From Nitrospiraceae bacterium (lineage in GTDB: Bacteria > Nitrospirota_A > Leptospirillia > Leptospirillales > Leptospirillaceae), in NCBI GenBank assembly GCA_028064945.1, contig JAPTWQ010000050.1, forward strand, positions 1 through 6,637: a DNA stretch of 6,637 bases, read 5' to 3'. Below are positions 1 to 6,500 of this stretch, in pieces. The notes under the pieces were generated by a model. That model did no database searches. It was not told the DNA's origin and saw only the letters and a program-made list of their open reading frames with translations. Every line of letters starts with the position of its first letter. Within the stretch, counting starts at the first letter, position 1. A program made the position numbers and the translations under genes.

Positions 1-963
1 GCCATCCTCCTGAGTCAAATCATTCTTGTCAATCACCCCAGGCAGGATCCAAAACGCTTCGATCTGTGGGGATATCTCCTTCTGTGTCTTGCGGCGGGAT
101 TTTTTTTCTGGGGCGTCATGGCCGCCGAATGGGAGGGATGGCACTCCTTCCCGATAGGGCTGGCTATTGCCGTCTCTCTGATTGCCCTTTGCCTTTACGG
201 ACTCTGGAGCGCCCTCTTTCCCGAACCAATCCTTCCCGTTGACCTTCTCGCACGCCCGAAATTTCTTCTGTCGCTCATCCTGGTTTTCCTGGTCTCGACG
301 TCAGTATTCGGGCGCATGTATCTTCTGGCCCCGTTTCTGGAAAGAAACTATCACTTTCAGCCTTACCAGGCGGGAGAGATCATCGCCATCGGGGCCTTCT
401 CGGAAATCCTGACCGCCTTTCTCGTCTTCAGCAACATTCTCGAACGCCTCGGTACCCGGACGATCCTTCTGGCGGCCTGCGGGTGCCTCGCCCTCTCGAA
501 CCTGTCCTATCTTCGGTTGCCCCAGAATGTCTATTCCTCTCCCATGACGACGATTCCGCAGGTCCTCTTCGGATTCGGGCTGGCCCTTTCGCAGTTTTCC
601 CTTGGCCGACTTATCGGTCTGTCGCTCCCCCAGGAACTGTCGCGCATCGGAGGGGTCTACCAGCAGACCGTCCAGTTTCTGGGCGGCATGTTCGGAACCG
701 TTTTGAGCCGGCATCTGCTCAACAACATTCCGCCGGTCTATTTCATCGCCTTTCCTCAGACCTCGACTCCGGCCGGAGCTCCCGTCGATCTTCAGAAGGT
801 CGCCTCCTTGGCGTATGCGTTCGGGTACAACATGATCTTCGAGTGGTTGGGATTTTTTCCCCTGGCCGCCGCCATTCTCGTTGTCGGCGAATGGTCTTTC
901 CGGAAATTCTCCTGGAAAACACCCGCAAATCCTGTAGGGGGGAGAGATCGATGGACAGCCTAA
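1..963 (+). CDS. DHA2 family (EmrB-like) MFS efflux permease, C-terminal part
   Basis: The frame is open from base 1 to a TAA at 961-963, giving 320 residues of a gene that starts left of the window. The protein is strongly hydrophobic, with helices separated by short polar loops. It begins with a segment of the type DPKRFDLWGYLLLCLAAG followed by AAEWEGWHSF. This matches the middle of 14-helix DHA2 proton/drug antiporters, where a D-x-x-G helix precedes a loop with a 'gq..dWF.s' pattern. The rest would be the distal helices (roughly TM7-14), ending in a basic cytoplasmic tail. Family members export hydrophobic toxic compounds across the inner membrane, often with an EmrA-type adaptor and an outer-membrane channel, none of which is visible here. 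The ATG at 118 is internal, not the start. The stop overlaps the next start by 13 bases, suggesting coupled translation. Substrate is unknown. Confidence 0.82.
   Translation, partial: AILLSQIILVNHPRQDPKRFDLWGYLLLCLAAGFFFWGVMAAEWEGWHSFPIGLAIAVSLIALCLYGLWSALFPEPILPVDLLARPKFLLSLILVFLVSTSVFGRMYLLAPFLERNYHFQPYQAGEIIAIGAFSEILTAFLVFSNILERLGTRTILLAACGCLALSNLSYLRLPQNVYSSPMTTIPQVLFGFGLALSQFSLGRLIGLSLPQELSRIGGVYQQTVQFLGGMFGTVLSRHLLNNIPPVYFIAFPQTSTPAGAPVDLQKVASLAYAFGYNMIFEWLGFFPLAAAILVVGEWSFRKFSWKTPANPVGGRDRWTA
936..944 (+). promoter_or_regulatory. Ribosome binding site fixing the start at 951
   Basis: AGGGGGGAG lies six bases before the ATG at 951, inside the end of the upstream permease gene. It decides the start of the toroid-repeat gene, because the same frame is open back to 483 and a longer protein could otherwise be called. 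Confidence 0.75.
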
Positions 964-1802
964 ACCGACCCATTCTCTTTCGGTATCTCAATCGGTGCCG
1001 GACCCCGGAAGGGGGATACTGCTATTTTCGCGATCCGGAAAGCGGGGCGGGGTTCCCGAACGGGGCGGATACCTGCTGTGCCCTGGCCGCCTATCGCTTC
1101 CTGGGTTCGGATCCTCCCTTTCTCGCGCGCACAGGCCGGTGGCTCCGGGACGAGCGCGACAGAAACGACGCCACGCGCCTCTCTCCCTATCTGTTCTGGT
1201 TTCTTGAAGGGCTCCGCCTTGCCGGGGTTCCGTTCTCGTCGGAAGACCATGATTGTCTCGTCAGAGAGACGGCGCGGCTTCTTGAGGACTGGACATCCTC
1301 TTCGGAGCTTCCCTCTCTTTTCGAGGATCTCGCCCCTCTCCTGTGGCTGCGGAGGAAGGCGTCCCTTCCCCTTTCCGAAAAGGAGAAGGGACGCCTAAAG
1401 GAGCTTCTTGATCTGGAGGTTGACCTTCCCCGCCACTTTCCTCTCCCGGAACTTCGGACCCGGGTCGTCCTGATGGAGGAGTCCGGGAGATTTTCCAAAG
1501 AAATGATAGCGAAGGAGCGGTCGAAAGAGAGCGAATACCGGCATCCGGTTTTCGGATATGTGATCGTTCCGGGCTCTTCCCGTTCGGATCTGTTCATCCT
1601 CCGATCAGGTCTTCTCTTGAGAAAAGATCCTCTCGCTCCTTTCGAGGTCCGATCGCTGGAGAGTCTCCTTCTCCTCTGCCAGAGCCGGGAGGGGGGATTC
1701 GGTCCGGTCGGAGGGGCCGTTCCTACGCTGGAGTCCACCTCTGCGGCCCTTGAACTGAGCCACCTTCTGTCCCGTCTTTCGTCATCTACAGAGATGACAT
1801 AG
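951..1802 (+). CDS. Prenyltransferase / terpene-cyclase-like alpha-toroid repeat protein
   Basis: The gene encodes 283 residues, starting at the ATG with the purine-rich site at 936-944 and ending at TAG 1800-1802. Two segments look like the repeats of protein prenyltransferase beta subunits and squalene cyclases. One is near the N-terminus (about residues 16-52: C-x3-EGGYCYF, then NGADTCCALAAYRFLG). The other is at the C-terminus (about 243-276: CQSREGGFGP, then PTLESTSAALELSHLL). The region before the second (about 215-240) also has the helix pattern of such a repeat. The middle (about 60-200) is charged, leucine-rich and probably helical, but I cannot place it in the fold. No signal peptide or membrane helix is seen, so it is probably cytoplasmic. 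I do not see the Asp/Cys/His zinc set of true prenyltransferases or a DxDD cyclase motif, so enzymatic activity is unproven. It is coupled to the upstream efflux permease by a 13-base overlap. Confidence 0.7.
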   Translation: MDSLNRPILFRYLNRCRTPEGGYCYFRDPESGAGFPNGADTCCALAAYRFLGSDPPFLARTGRWLRDERDRNDATRLSPYLFWFLEGLRLAGVPFSSEDHDCLVRETARLLEDWTSSSELPSLFEDLAPLLWLRRKASLPLSEKEKGRLKELLDLEVDLPRHFPLPELRTRVVLMEESGRFSKEMIAKERSKESEYRHPVFGYVIVPGSSRSDLFILRSGLLLRKDPLAPFEVRSLESLLLLCQSREGGFGPVGGAVPTLESTSAALELSHLLSRLSSSTEMT

Positions 1803-1815
1803 TGAATGGTCATGA

Positions 1816-1823
1816 AAAAACAT
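1816..1823. repeat. Target site duplication, left copy
   Basis: AAAAACAT directly precedes the left inverted repeat of the insertion sequence and is repeated exactly at 2876-2883. Eight bases is the usual duplication size for the IS1595 family. Confidence 0.92.
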
Positions 1824-1847
1824 CCTGATTAGCACGATTGTTCAGCC
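1824..1847. repeat. Left terminal inverted repeat of the IS
   Basis: The arm starts CCTGATTAGCACGATT and ends TTCAGCC. It matches the reverse complement of 2852-2875 at 23 of 24 positions, with a single mismatch at position 17 (G against C). The stop codon of the transposase (1829-1831) lies inside this arm. Confidence 0.93.
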
Positions 1848-2789
1848 AGTCGGAGCATTGGCTCCGGACGGGGTCCTGTTCCAAGGGCGGCCGCCAAGAG
1901 ACGCATGGGCAGGGACTTGAGACGAAAGCGCCGGTTGAAGCGATAAGCAAAGGCGGCCAGGTAGCGCGGGGCATATTTGACGAAGTCAAAGGCATGGTAG
2001 GCCCCGGAGAGGCTGGTCTTGAGATTGCCCAGGATGGTGTTGATCCAAAGAAAATCCGGCAACTCCCTGGGCTTTCGGCCAGCGGCCACGGAAACCTGGT
2101 GACGACAGCCCGCTTCGGTCACTCCTGTGAATCAGGCGAGCCCGTCGGAAAGCACGGAGCACCCCGGTCCGAGCTGGGTTTTGGCCCAGCCTGCGATCGC
2201 CTTGCGCGTAAAGCCGGGGACCACCGTCAACTTGATGTGCAAAGGATGTCCGCGATCGTTGAGAGAGACCGCCGCGACAAAGGGCACCTTAGTTTTCCGA
2301 ACCCCGTCCCGCCTTGCCGCCTGTGAGTTCTCCGCCCAGATAAGCATCGTCGATCTGGACCTGGCCGACGAGCGTAGAGAGCGTTTCGCGCAGGGCCATG
2401 GCTTGCATGAGTTTGTGGTGCATCCGCCAGACGGTAGGGTAGCTGACCCCCAAGGCCCGCTTCAACGCCAGTGAGGACAAGCCTGTTTTCGCCTGGCTGA
2501 TCAGATAGATCGCCAGGAACCAGAGGCTCAGGGGCAGATGCGTGCCTTGGAACAAGGTTCCGGCGATGAGCGATGTCTGGTGCCGACAGGCTTGGCATTG
2601 AAAGGTCTTGCGCGATCCCGATCCGGCATTTAGCACAGTATGGGTCGCATGACCGCAAAGTGGGCAGGAAAAGCCCTCAGGCCAGCGCGCTTGTTCGACC
2701 GCTGCCGCACATTGTATTTCGGTTCCAAACTGCTGGAGGAAGTCCGGCATCGACAAGCCTGACTGGAATTGAACACGATTCATGGGCAT
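1829..2789 (-). pseudogene. IS1595-family transposase, broken by a frameshift and a nonsense codon
   Basis: With one base removed the frame gives 320 codons including the stop, the usual length for this family. The start at 2789 is chosen because GGAGG lies six bases before it. Residues 1-70 include a zinc ribbon (C42-x2-C45 and C65-x2-C68), as in the Zn_Tnp_IS1595 domain. A helical DNA-binding stretch with SYPTVWRMHHKL is around 116-127. The DDE-type core follows: VQIDDAYLGGE (D147/D148), SDGL (D215), then WINTILGNLK and a C-terminal YAPRYLAAFAYRFNRRF block, all typical of ISXO2-like enzymes. Lesion one is an extra A on the + strand at 2291, which turns GAA-AAC-AAG-GTG into GAA-AAC-TAA after residue 166. 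Lesion two is TGA at 2132-2134 (codon 219), where relatives as I recall them have a cysteine. The enzyme cuts and joins the IS ends in intact copies. Confidence 0.9.
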
Positions 2790-2817
2790 GGGAGGCCTCC
2801 AAATATAGGTGAAGATA

Positions 2818-2847
2818 AGTATGCGCCTTCCGCAAGCAGATTGTCAG
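2818..2847 (-). promoter_or_regulatory. Possible transposase promoter
   Basis: On the minus strand, CTGACA (+ strand 2842-2847) and CATACT (2818-2823) are separated by 18 bases and lie about 30 bases before the transposase start. They match sigma-70 boxes at 5/6 and 4/6 positions. This is found by eye only; other AT-rich hexamers such as TATATT at 2802-2807 could serve as the -10. Confidence 0.3.
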
Positions 2848-2851
2848 AGCC

Positions 2852-2875
2852 GGCTGAAGAATCGTGCTAATCAGG
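2852..2875. repeat. Right terminal inverted repeat of the IS
   Basis: The arm reads GGCTGAAGAATCGTGC and then TAATCAGG. Its reverse complement matches the left arm at 23 of 24 positions, and it is followed at once by the second AAAAACAT. Confidence 0.93.
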
Positions 2876-2883
2876 AAAAACAT
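2876..2883. repeat. Target site duplication, right copy
   Basis: AAAAACAT, identical to 1816-1823. Removing the IS and one copy restores the target sequence that joins the end of the toroid-repeat gene to the region before the zinc-ribbon/HEAT gene. Confidence 0.92.
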
Positions 2884-2892
2884 TGATCGCGT

Positions 2893-2920
2893 ATCGACAA
2901 ATTTCGCAAATTGTGTCGAT
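2893..2920. promoter_or_regulatory. Hairpin / operator-like palindrome before the cytochrome cluster
   Basis: The left arm ATCGACAAATTT (2893-2904) and the right arm AAATTGTGTCGAT (2908-2920) pair over 12 bases, with a CGC loop and one unpaired G at 2913. The repeat starts 17 bases outside the IS and 113 bases before the ATG at 3006. No T-run follows on the + strand, so it does not look like an intrinsic terminator for the upstream genes. It could be a repressor/activator site or a structure in the 5' leader of the zinc-ribbon/HEAT - cytochrome - PstS genes. No confident promoter boxes were found around it. Confidence 0.5.
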
Positions 2921-2988
2921 GACCAAGGTAATTCCCCCACCTCTGATGGAAAACTTACTTCCTTTCAGGGTCCGGCCGGAGTGGAAAC

Positions 2989-3000
2989 AAGGAGAAAAGG
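2989..3000 (+). promoter_or_regulatory. Ribosome binding region choosing the start at 3006
   Basis: AAGGAG (2989-2994) and AAAAGG (2995-3000) precede the ATG at 3006 by 11 and 5 bases. In-frame starts further up (TTG 2883, ATG 2919) have no such site, so 3006 is preferred although the frame is open back to the IS edge. Confidence 0.55.
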
Positions 3001-3005
3001 CCGTC

Positions 3006-3440
3006 ATGACAACCCCGCGATATTGTCCGGTCTGTTTCAAGGAAATCCCTCCGGAGGATTGTGTTTGTCCGTTTTGCAAGATCGATATTCCGGTCTGGAC
3101 ACGGTCGACACCCTACACATCACGCCTGATCCATGCACTGAACAATCCCCACTCCGAAGTGAGAATGGGCTCCATCCTCAGTTTGGGAGAAAGAGGAGAT
3201 CTTGAGGCCGCCCGAGCGTTGGTTGATTGCGCCTTGCGTTGGCCTACGGATGTGGTCCAGGGACTCGAAATCGTCCGGGCCGTCGGTCGGCTTCCCGACT
3301 CCCCCGAACGGAAGGACGCACTGAACCGGTTGTTTTTCCATTCGTCCCGCCCGGTCAGAAAGGCTTCCGAAAGGACTCTGCGGGACCTTGGAGCCACCCT
3401 TCGGCCGAAGAATCCAGAGGTCAGACAAAGGAGATTATGA
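3006..3440 (+). CDS. Zinc-ribbon and HEAT-repeat protein
   Basis: The protein is 144 residues from the ATG with AAGGAG/AAAAGG upstream. Residues 7-24 form a short zinc ribbon (C7-P-V-C10 and C21-P-F-C24, with an extra C19). From about residue 38 on there are paired amphipathic helices of HEAT/PBS-lyase-like type. One unit is about 38-74 (LIHALNNPHSEVRMGSILSL, then GDLEAARALVDCAL). A second is about 86-130 and includes SSRPVRKASERTLRDLG. There is no signal peptide or membrane helix, so it should be cytoplasmic. HEAT arrays usually bind other proteins, so an assembly or regulatory role is possible, but no specific function is known to me. Its TGA stop (3438-3440) overlaps the cytochrome start, implying co-translation. 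The frame is open upstream through the IS junction, so an older, longer N-terminus cannot be excluded. Confidence 0.75.
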   Translation: MTTPRYCPVCFKEIPPEDCVCPFCKIDIPVWTRSTPYTSRLIHALNNPHSEVRMGSILSLGERGDLEAARALVDCALRWPTDVVQGLEIVRAVGRLPDSPERKDALNRLFFHSSRPVRKASERTLRDLGATLRPKNPEVRQRRL

Positions 3441-4021
3441 TGAGGATTTTTCGGATTTTGTATGGAATGTCCCTGACGTTTATTGTTTTGTGTTCCGCTT
3501 TCGGGATGCTTCATGCCCGGGCCGATGAAAATGGCGTCCTCATTCGGTATGTGGGAGATGAAACCTGCGAAGTGTGCCATTCTTCCGCCAGCATCGGAAA
3601 ACAGTTCCAGATTTGGCAGCGGTCCCCCCATGCCCGGGCTTACAGGGATCTCGGATCGACCGAAGCCATGACTATCGCCAGAAAGATGAACATTGCCAAT
3701 CCACAGAAGAGTCCGAAATGCCTGTCCTGCCATACCACGGCCACCGGAACTCATCTCCCGAACCTTATCTCCACATTTAGGTCCAAGGATGGGGTCCAGT
3801 GCGAATCCTGCCACGGCCCCGGAGAGGACTATGCCCATTACAGCGTCATGATCGATCCCGTTAAGAGCAGGGAAGCTGGCCTCACGATCCATCCAGATGA
3901 AAAAACCTGCAAAACCTGCCACAATTCATCCTCCCCGACCTTCAAGGGCTTTGATTACCAACAAGCCTTGGCCCGGATCTCCCATCCGATTCCAAAGAAA
4001 GAGAGAATGGGACACTCTTAA
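3440..4021 (+). CDS. Secreted tetraheme cytochrome c, c554-like
   Basis: The protein has 193 residues. A signal peptide (about 1-28, hydrophobic core MSLTFIVLCSAFGML, likely cleaved after HARA) sends it to the periplasm. Four CxxCH haem sites are visible: CEVCH at 43-47, CLSCH at 94-98, CESCH at 121-125 and CKTCH at 157-161. The opening YVGDETCEVCH, the WQRSPHARAY block and the VQCESCHGPGEDY block are typical of the cytochrome c554 family, whose members shuttle electrons in the periplasm. In ammonia oxidisers they take electrons from hydroxylamine oxidoreductase. No partner oxidoreductase is seen here, so donor and acceptor are unknown. Further histidines (H64, H105, H133, H151, H182) could be distal ligands. 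The start at 3440 sits six bases after AGGAG and overlaps the upstream TGA by one base; ATG 3437, one codon earlier, is the alternative. PstS follows after 39 bp. Confidence 0.88.
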   Translation: MRIFRILYGMSLTFIVLCSAFGMLHARADENGVLIRYVGDETCEVCHSSASIGKQFQIWQRSPHARAYRDLGSTEAMTIARKMNIANPQKSPKCLSCHTTATGTHLPNLISTFRSKDGVQCESCHGPGEDYAHYSVMIDPVKSREAGLTIHPDEKTCKTCHNSSSPTFKGFDYQQALARISHPIPKKERMGHS

Positions 4022-4060
4022 TACAAAAAAAACGACAGGAAAACTCTGAAAGGAGTCTTC

Positions 4061-5143
4061 ATGAAGTTGCTAAAATGTATCTCCGCAACGGTGGTCTTTT
4101 CAGCTCTTCTGTTCACCGTTCAAGATGTCGGCACTGCCCAGGCCGCCGATATTGCGATTTCCGGATCCAGCCTGCTCTTTCCCCTCGAACAGGTCTGGTC
4201 CCATGCCTATATGAAGAGACATGCCGGGACCCCTATCTCGGTGGTCCCGACCGGGTCGGGCGTCGGCATATCCACCGTTGCCGAGGGAAACATCACCATC
4301 GGATCTTCCGATGTCTACCTGACGCACGAGTTCAAGAAGCGCTATCCCTCGCTCATCTCGATTCCGGTGGCCATGGAAGACGCTCAAGTGATCTACAACA
4401 TTCCCGGCCTCAAGACCTCGAAGGCGCTTCTCATGGATGGCCCCACACTGGCCGGAATTTATATGGGCAAGATCCGCTTCTGGGACGACCCGACAATCCG
4501 GGCGATCAACCCCGGCGTAACCTTCCCCCACCGTCCAATCAAGGTCGTCCATCGGGCCGACGCTTCGGGAACGACCTTCGTCTTCACCGATTACCTGTCC
4601 CATACCTCAAAGGACTGGGATGAGAGCCTCGGCCGCGATCTGTCCCCCGCTTGGCCGGTGGGGGCGGGCTACAACGGCTCCGATGCCGTCGTCGCTGCCG
4701 TCATGACCACCCCGGGCTCGATCGGGTACGTTGGACTCGGATGGATCAAGAAATACCATCTCACGTCCATGGCCCTCAAAAACCGGGACGGCTATTATGT
4801 GGTCGGTTCGGTCAAAACGATCCAGGCGGCGGGCAAAGCGTCTCTCCACGACCCCACCTTTCCGGACGACTTCAACCAGTCGATGGTCTGGAAGTTTCAC
4901 GGAAAGGACGTTTATCCCGATGCCAACCTGGAGTTCTGGATGGTGAGCGCCACCTTTCCCGCGTCCACGATGAGGGAGATCAGAAACCTTCTCGTCTGGG
5001 TTCTCACGGACGGCCAGAAGTCGGAATACACGGTCAAGGCGGGATTTGCGCCGCTTCCCTTTACCCCGTTCAAACCTCGCCTCAACAAGATCCTGAACCA
5101 GCTTCTTCCAGGAAACAGCTTCAAGATTGAGTCCGGCGGGTAA
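4061..5143 (+). CDS. pstS: PstS-like periplasmic phosphate-binding protein
   Basis: The protein has 360 residues and starts at the ATG with AAAGGAG five to six bases upstream. A type I signal peptide (about 1-28, ending GTAQA before ADIAI) places it in the periplasm; no lipobox cysteine is seen. Family marks in order: GSSLLFPLEQVWSHAY at 35-50, TGSGVGI at 64-70, GSSD at 81-84, LAGIYMGKIRFWDDP at 130-144, RADASGTTFVFTDYLS at 165-180, and a TPGSIGYVGLGW block around 228. These correspond to the residues that grip phosphate in E. coli PstS: backbone N-lobe contacts, Ser, Asp, and the Arg...Ser-Gly-Thr set. Phosphate or a close analogue such as arsenate is therefore the likely ligand. PstS normally feeds PstCAB, but no permease or ATPase genes follow. 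The gene lies 39 bp behind the tetraheme cytochrome, suggesting one transcript. No PHO box was recognised before it. Confidence 0.88.
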   Translation: MKLLKCISATVVFSALLFTVQDVGTAQAADIAISGSSLLFPLEQVWSHAYMKRHAGTPISVVPTGSGVGISTVAEGNITIGSSDVYLTHEFKKRYPSLISIPVAMEDAQVIYNIPGLKTSKALLMDGPTLAGIYMGKIRFWDDPTIRAINPGVTFPHRPIKVVHRADASGTTFVFTDYLSHTSKDWDESLGRDLSPAWPVGAGYNGSDAVVAAVMTTPGSIGYVGLGWIKKYHLTSMALKNRDGYYVVGSVKTIQAAGKASLHDPTFPDDFNQSMVWKFHGKDVYPDANLEFWMVSATFPASTMREIRNLLVWVLTDGQKSEYTVKAGFAPLPFTPFKPRLNKILNQLLPGNSFKIESGG

Positions 5144-5236
5144 GGATATATTTCAGCAACCAGTTAAATCCGAGGATTCTTTTGTCATTCCCTACCTTTT
5201 GTACACTCCTTGCTTCGAGTAATGGAGATATAGAAG

Positions 5237-6487
5237 ATGTTTCCTGATCCCGAAACACTTGGTCAATCTCATCCATTGGACAGAATGGAAAATTTCGGAA
5301 ACGATTCTCTTGAAATCAGAAGGAAAAATCTTCTCCGATTTGTCATCGGCCTTGGTTTTCTGAGTCTTTTCGCCGATTTTACCTATGAAGGAGGCCGAAG
5401 CATCGTCGGCGCATATCTCGCGGCGATTGGAGCGGGCCCGATTGTTGCCGGGTTGGTTGCAGGATTCGGAGAGCTGATCGGGTTCGGAATACAGCTCCTG
5501 TCGGGCCCCTATGCCGATAGAACCAAACGCTATTGGCCACTGATGAGTTTTGGATACATTCTGAACCTTCTATCCTTGCCCTTCCTGTCTTTGGCATCGA
5601 CTCTGTTCCCCGCTATGGGGCTTGTATTTTCCGAAAGATTTGGAAGAGGACTGCGAAATCCGCCCAGGGACACCTTGCTGTCGCAGGCTGGAATGGTTCT
5701 GGGATTCGGACGCGTTTTCGGCTTGCATGAATTGATGGATCAGGGGGGAGCCTTACTGGGGCCATTGGCCGTTTCTGCGGCCGTTGCCTACGGAGGGTAT
5801 CGTTTGGGGTTCGGAATTCTGTTCGTTCCGGCCATTGTTGCCTTGACTCTTTTGCGTAGGGCCTACAGGCTTTCTCCTGCCCCGAATCCTGACGGCGACC
5901 AATATCTTCCCATTCATTCCAAGAAGACTTACTGGCTTTACCTCGCTTTTTCTGGATTGACCGTCATGGGTTTTTCCCATTTCATCCTGATTGCCTATCA
6001 CCTGGGACTGACAAGTCAGGTTTCTCCCGCCACGATTCCTCTCCTATACAGTGTTGCCATGGCACTTGATGCTGTGGTGGCCTTCGGAGCGGGACGCATC
6101 TTCGACAGAATCGGATTCAAGGTCTTGTTTGCCTTGCCGTTTCTGATCCTTCCCTGCGCCCCCTTGTTGTTTCTTTCACGAAGTTTTATTCCGATCATCC
6201 TGGGCGCAGGACTCTGGGGAGCGAGCATGGGGATTCAGGAGAGCGTCATGCGAGCGGGAATTTCGAAATTGACTCCCGATGGGAAGAGAGGAACTGCCTA
6301 TGGCGTTTTCAATGCGGTTTTCGGCCTGTCCTGGTTGGTCGGGAGCACAGTCATGGGAGTGTTATACCGGGAGAATCCAGTCGATCTCGTCTTGTTTGCC
6401 TCGGTGATCCAGGTAATAGCATTGGCCATTCTCTGGAAAATGATCACCCAAATGTCCATGGAACAGAAAATGGGATCCGTTTCATGA
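5237..6487 (+). CDS. MFS permease, 12-helix type, substrate unknown
   Basis: The protein has 416 residues and about 12 membrane helices. The ATG at 5237 has GGAG nine bases upstream; Met17 at 5285 is a weaker alternative start. A polar N-tail of about 32 residues precedes helix 1. Helix 1 ends with DFTYEGGRS (47-55), a charged motif that may line the transport path. The loop 2-3 motif A is GPYADRTKRYW (90-100), and its repeat in the second half is GRIFDRIG (286-293). The segment ERFGRGLRNPPRDTLLS (133-149) is a conserved mark of a poorly characterised MFS branch. A long central loop (about 210-230, with SPAPNPDGDQ) separates the two halves. Members are inner-membrane secondary transporters; no neighbour indicates the substrate. 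The 93-bp gap from pstS holds no convincing terminator or promoter, so linkage to the pstS transcript is open. Confidence 0.82.
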   Translation: MFPDPETLGQSHPLDRMENFGNDSLEIRRKNLLRFVIGLGFLSLFADFTYEGGRSIVGAYLAAIGAGPIVAGLVAGFGELIGFGIQLLSGPYADRTKRYWPLMSFGYILNLLSLPFLSLASTLFPAMGLVFSERFGRGLRNPPRDTLLSQAGMVLGFGRVFGLHELMDQGGALLGPLAVSAAVAYGGYRLGFGILFVPAIVALTLLRRAYRLSPAPNPDGDQYLPIHSKKTYWLYLAFSGLTVMGFSHFILIAYHLGLTSQVSPATIPLLYSVAMALDAVVAFGAGRIFDRIGFKVLFALPFLILPCAPLLFLSRSFIPIILGAGLWGASMGIQESVMRAGISKLTPDGKRGTAYGVFNAVFGLSWLVGSTVMGVLYRENPVDLVLFASVIQVIALAILWKMITQMSMEQKMGSVS

Positions 6488-6500
6488 CAATACTTCAAAC

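Larger units (their letters stand above)
1824..2875 (-). mobile_element. IS1595-family insertion sequence, complete ends but dead transposase
   Basis: A 1052-bp element bounded by 24-bp inverted repeats (1824-1847 and 2852-2875) and flanked by perfect 8-bp direct repeats (1816-1823 and 2876-2883). It carries one gene, on the minus strand, for an IS1595/ISXO2-type transposase, and no passenger gene. Both ends and the target duplication are intact, so the insertion is fairly recent or well preserved. The transposase has two lesions, so the copy can move only if an intact relative supplies the enzyme. It sits between the toroid-repeat gene and the zinc-ribbon/HEAT gene, and separates what were neighbours about 143 bp apart. 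The transposase reads leftward, away from the cytochrome cluster. Confidence 0.93.

Noticed and set aside
483..950. Upstream extension of the toroid-repeat frame, giving a 439-residue protein
   Set aside because: It lies wholly inside the DHA2 permease in another frame, is arginine/proline/serine-rich without family marks, and the strong ribosome site at 936-944 points to the ATG at 951.
1187..1813. 208-residue open frame on the minus strand
   Set aside because: It is opposite the toroid-repeat gene, extremely rich in arginine and serine as expected of an antisense shadow, and has no recognisable domain.
2132..2134. In-frame TGA read as selenocysteine or cysteine in the transposase
   Set aside because: Selenoprotein transposases are not known, no selenocysteine insertion element was recognised, and a second lesion in the same gene indicates plain decay.
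1838..2474. Open frames on the + strand inside the insertion sequence
   Set aside because: They are antisense to the transposase and have no family resemblance. IS1595 elements of this size carry a single gene.
2893..2920. The hairpin as an intrinsic terminator
   Set aside because: No run of T follows on the + strand. On the minus strand the TTTTT of the target duplication begins nine bases beyond the stem, too far for a standard terminator.
3113..3922. 269-residue open frame on the minus strand
   Set aside because: It covers the HEAT and cytochrome genes antiparallel. The + strand reading has four haem sites and clear start signals, while this one shows no motif.
5167..5184. Terminator after pstS (AATC/GATT with a following CTTTT)
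   Set aside because: The stem is only four to five bases and AT-rich, too weak to call an intrinsic terminator.
5182..5207. Promoter for the MFS gene (TTGTCA and TACACT)
   Set aside because: The spacing is only 14 bases, too short for a normal sigma-70 promoter, and no better pair was found.
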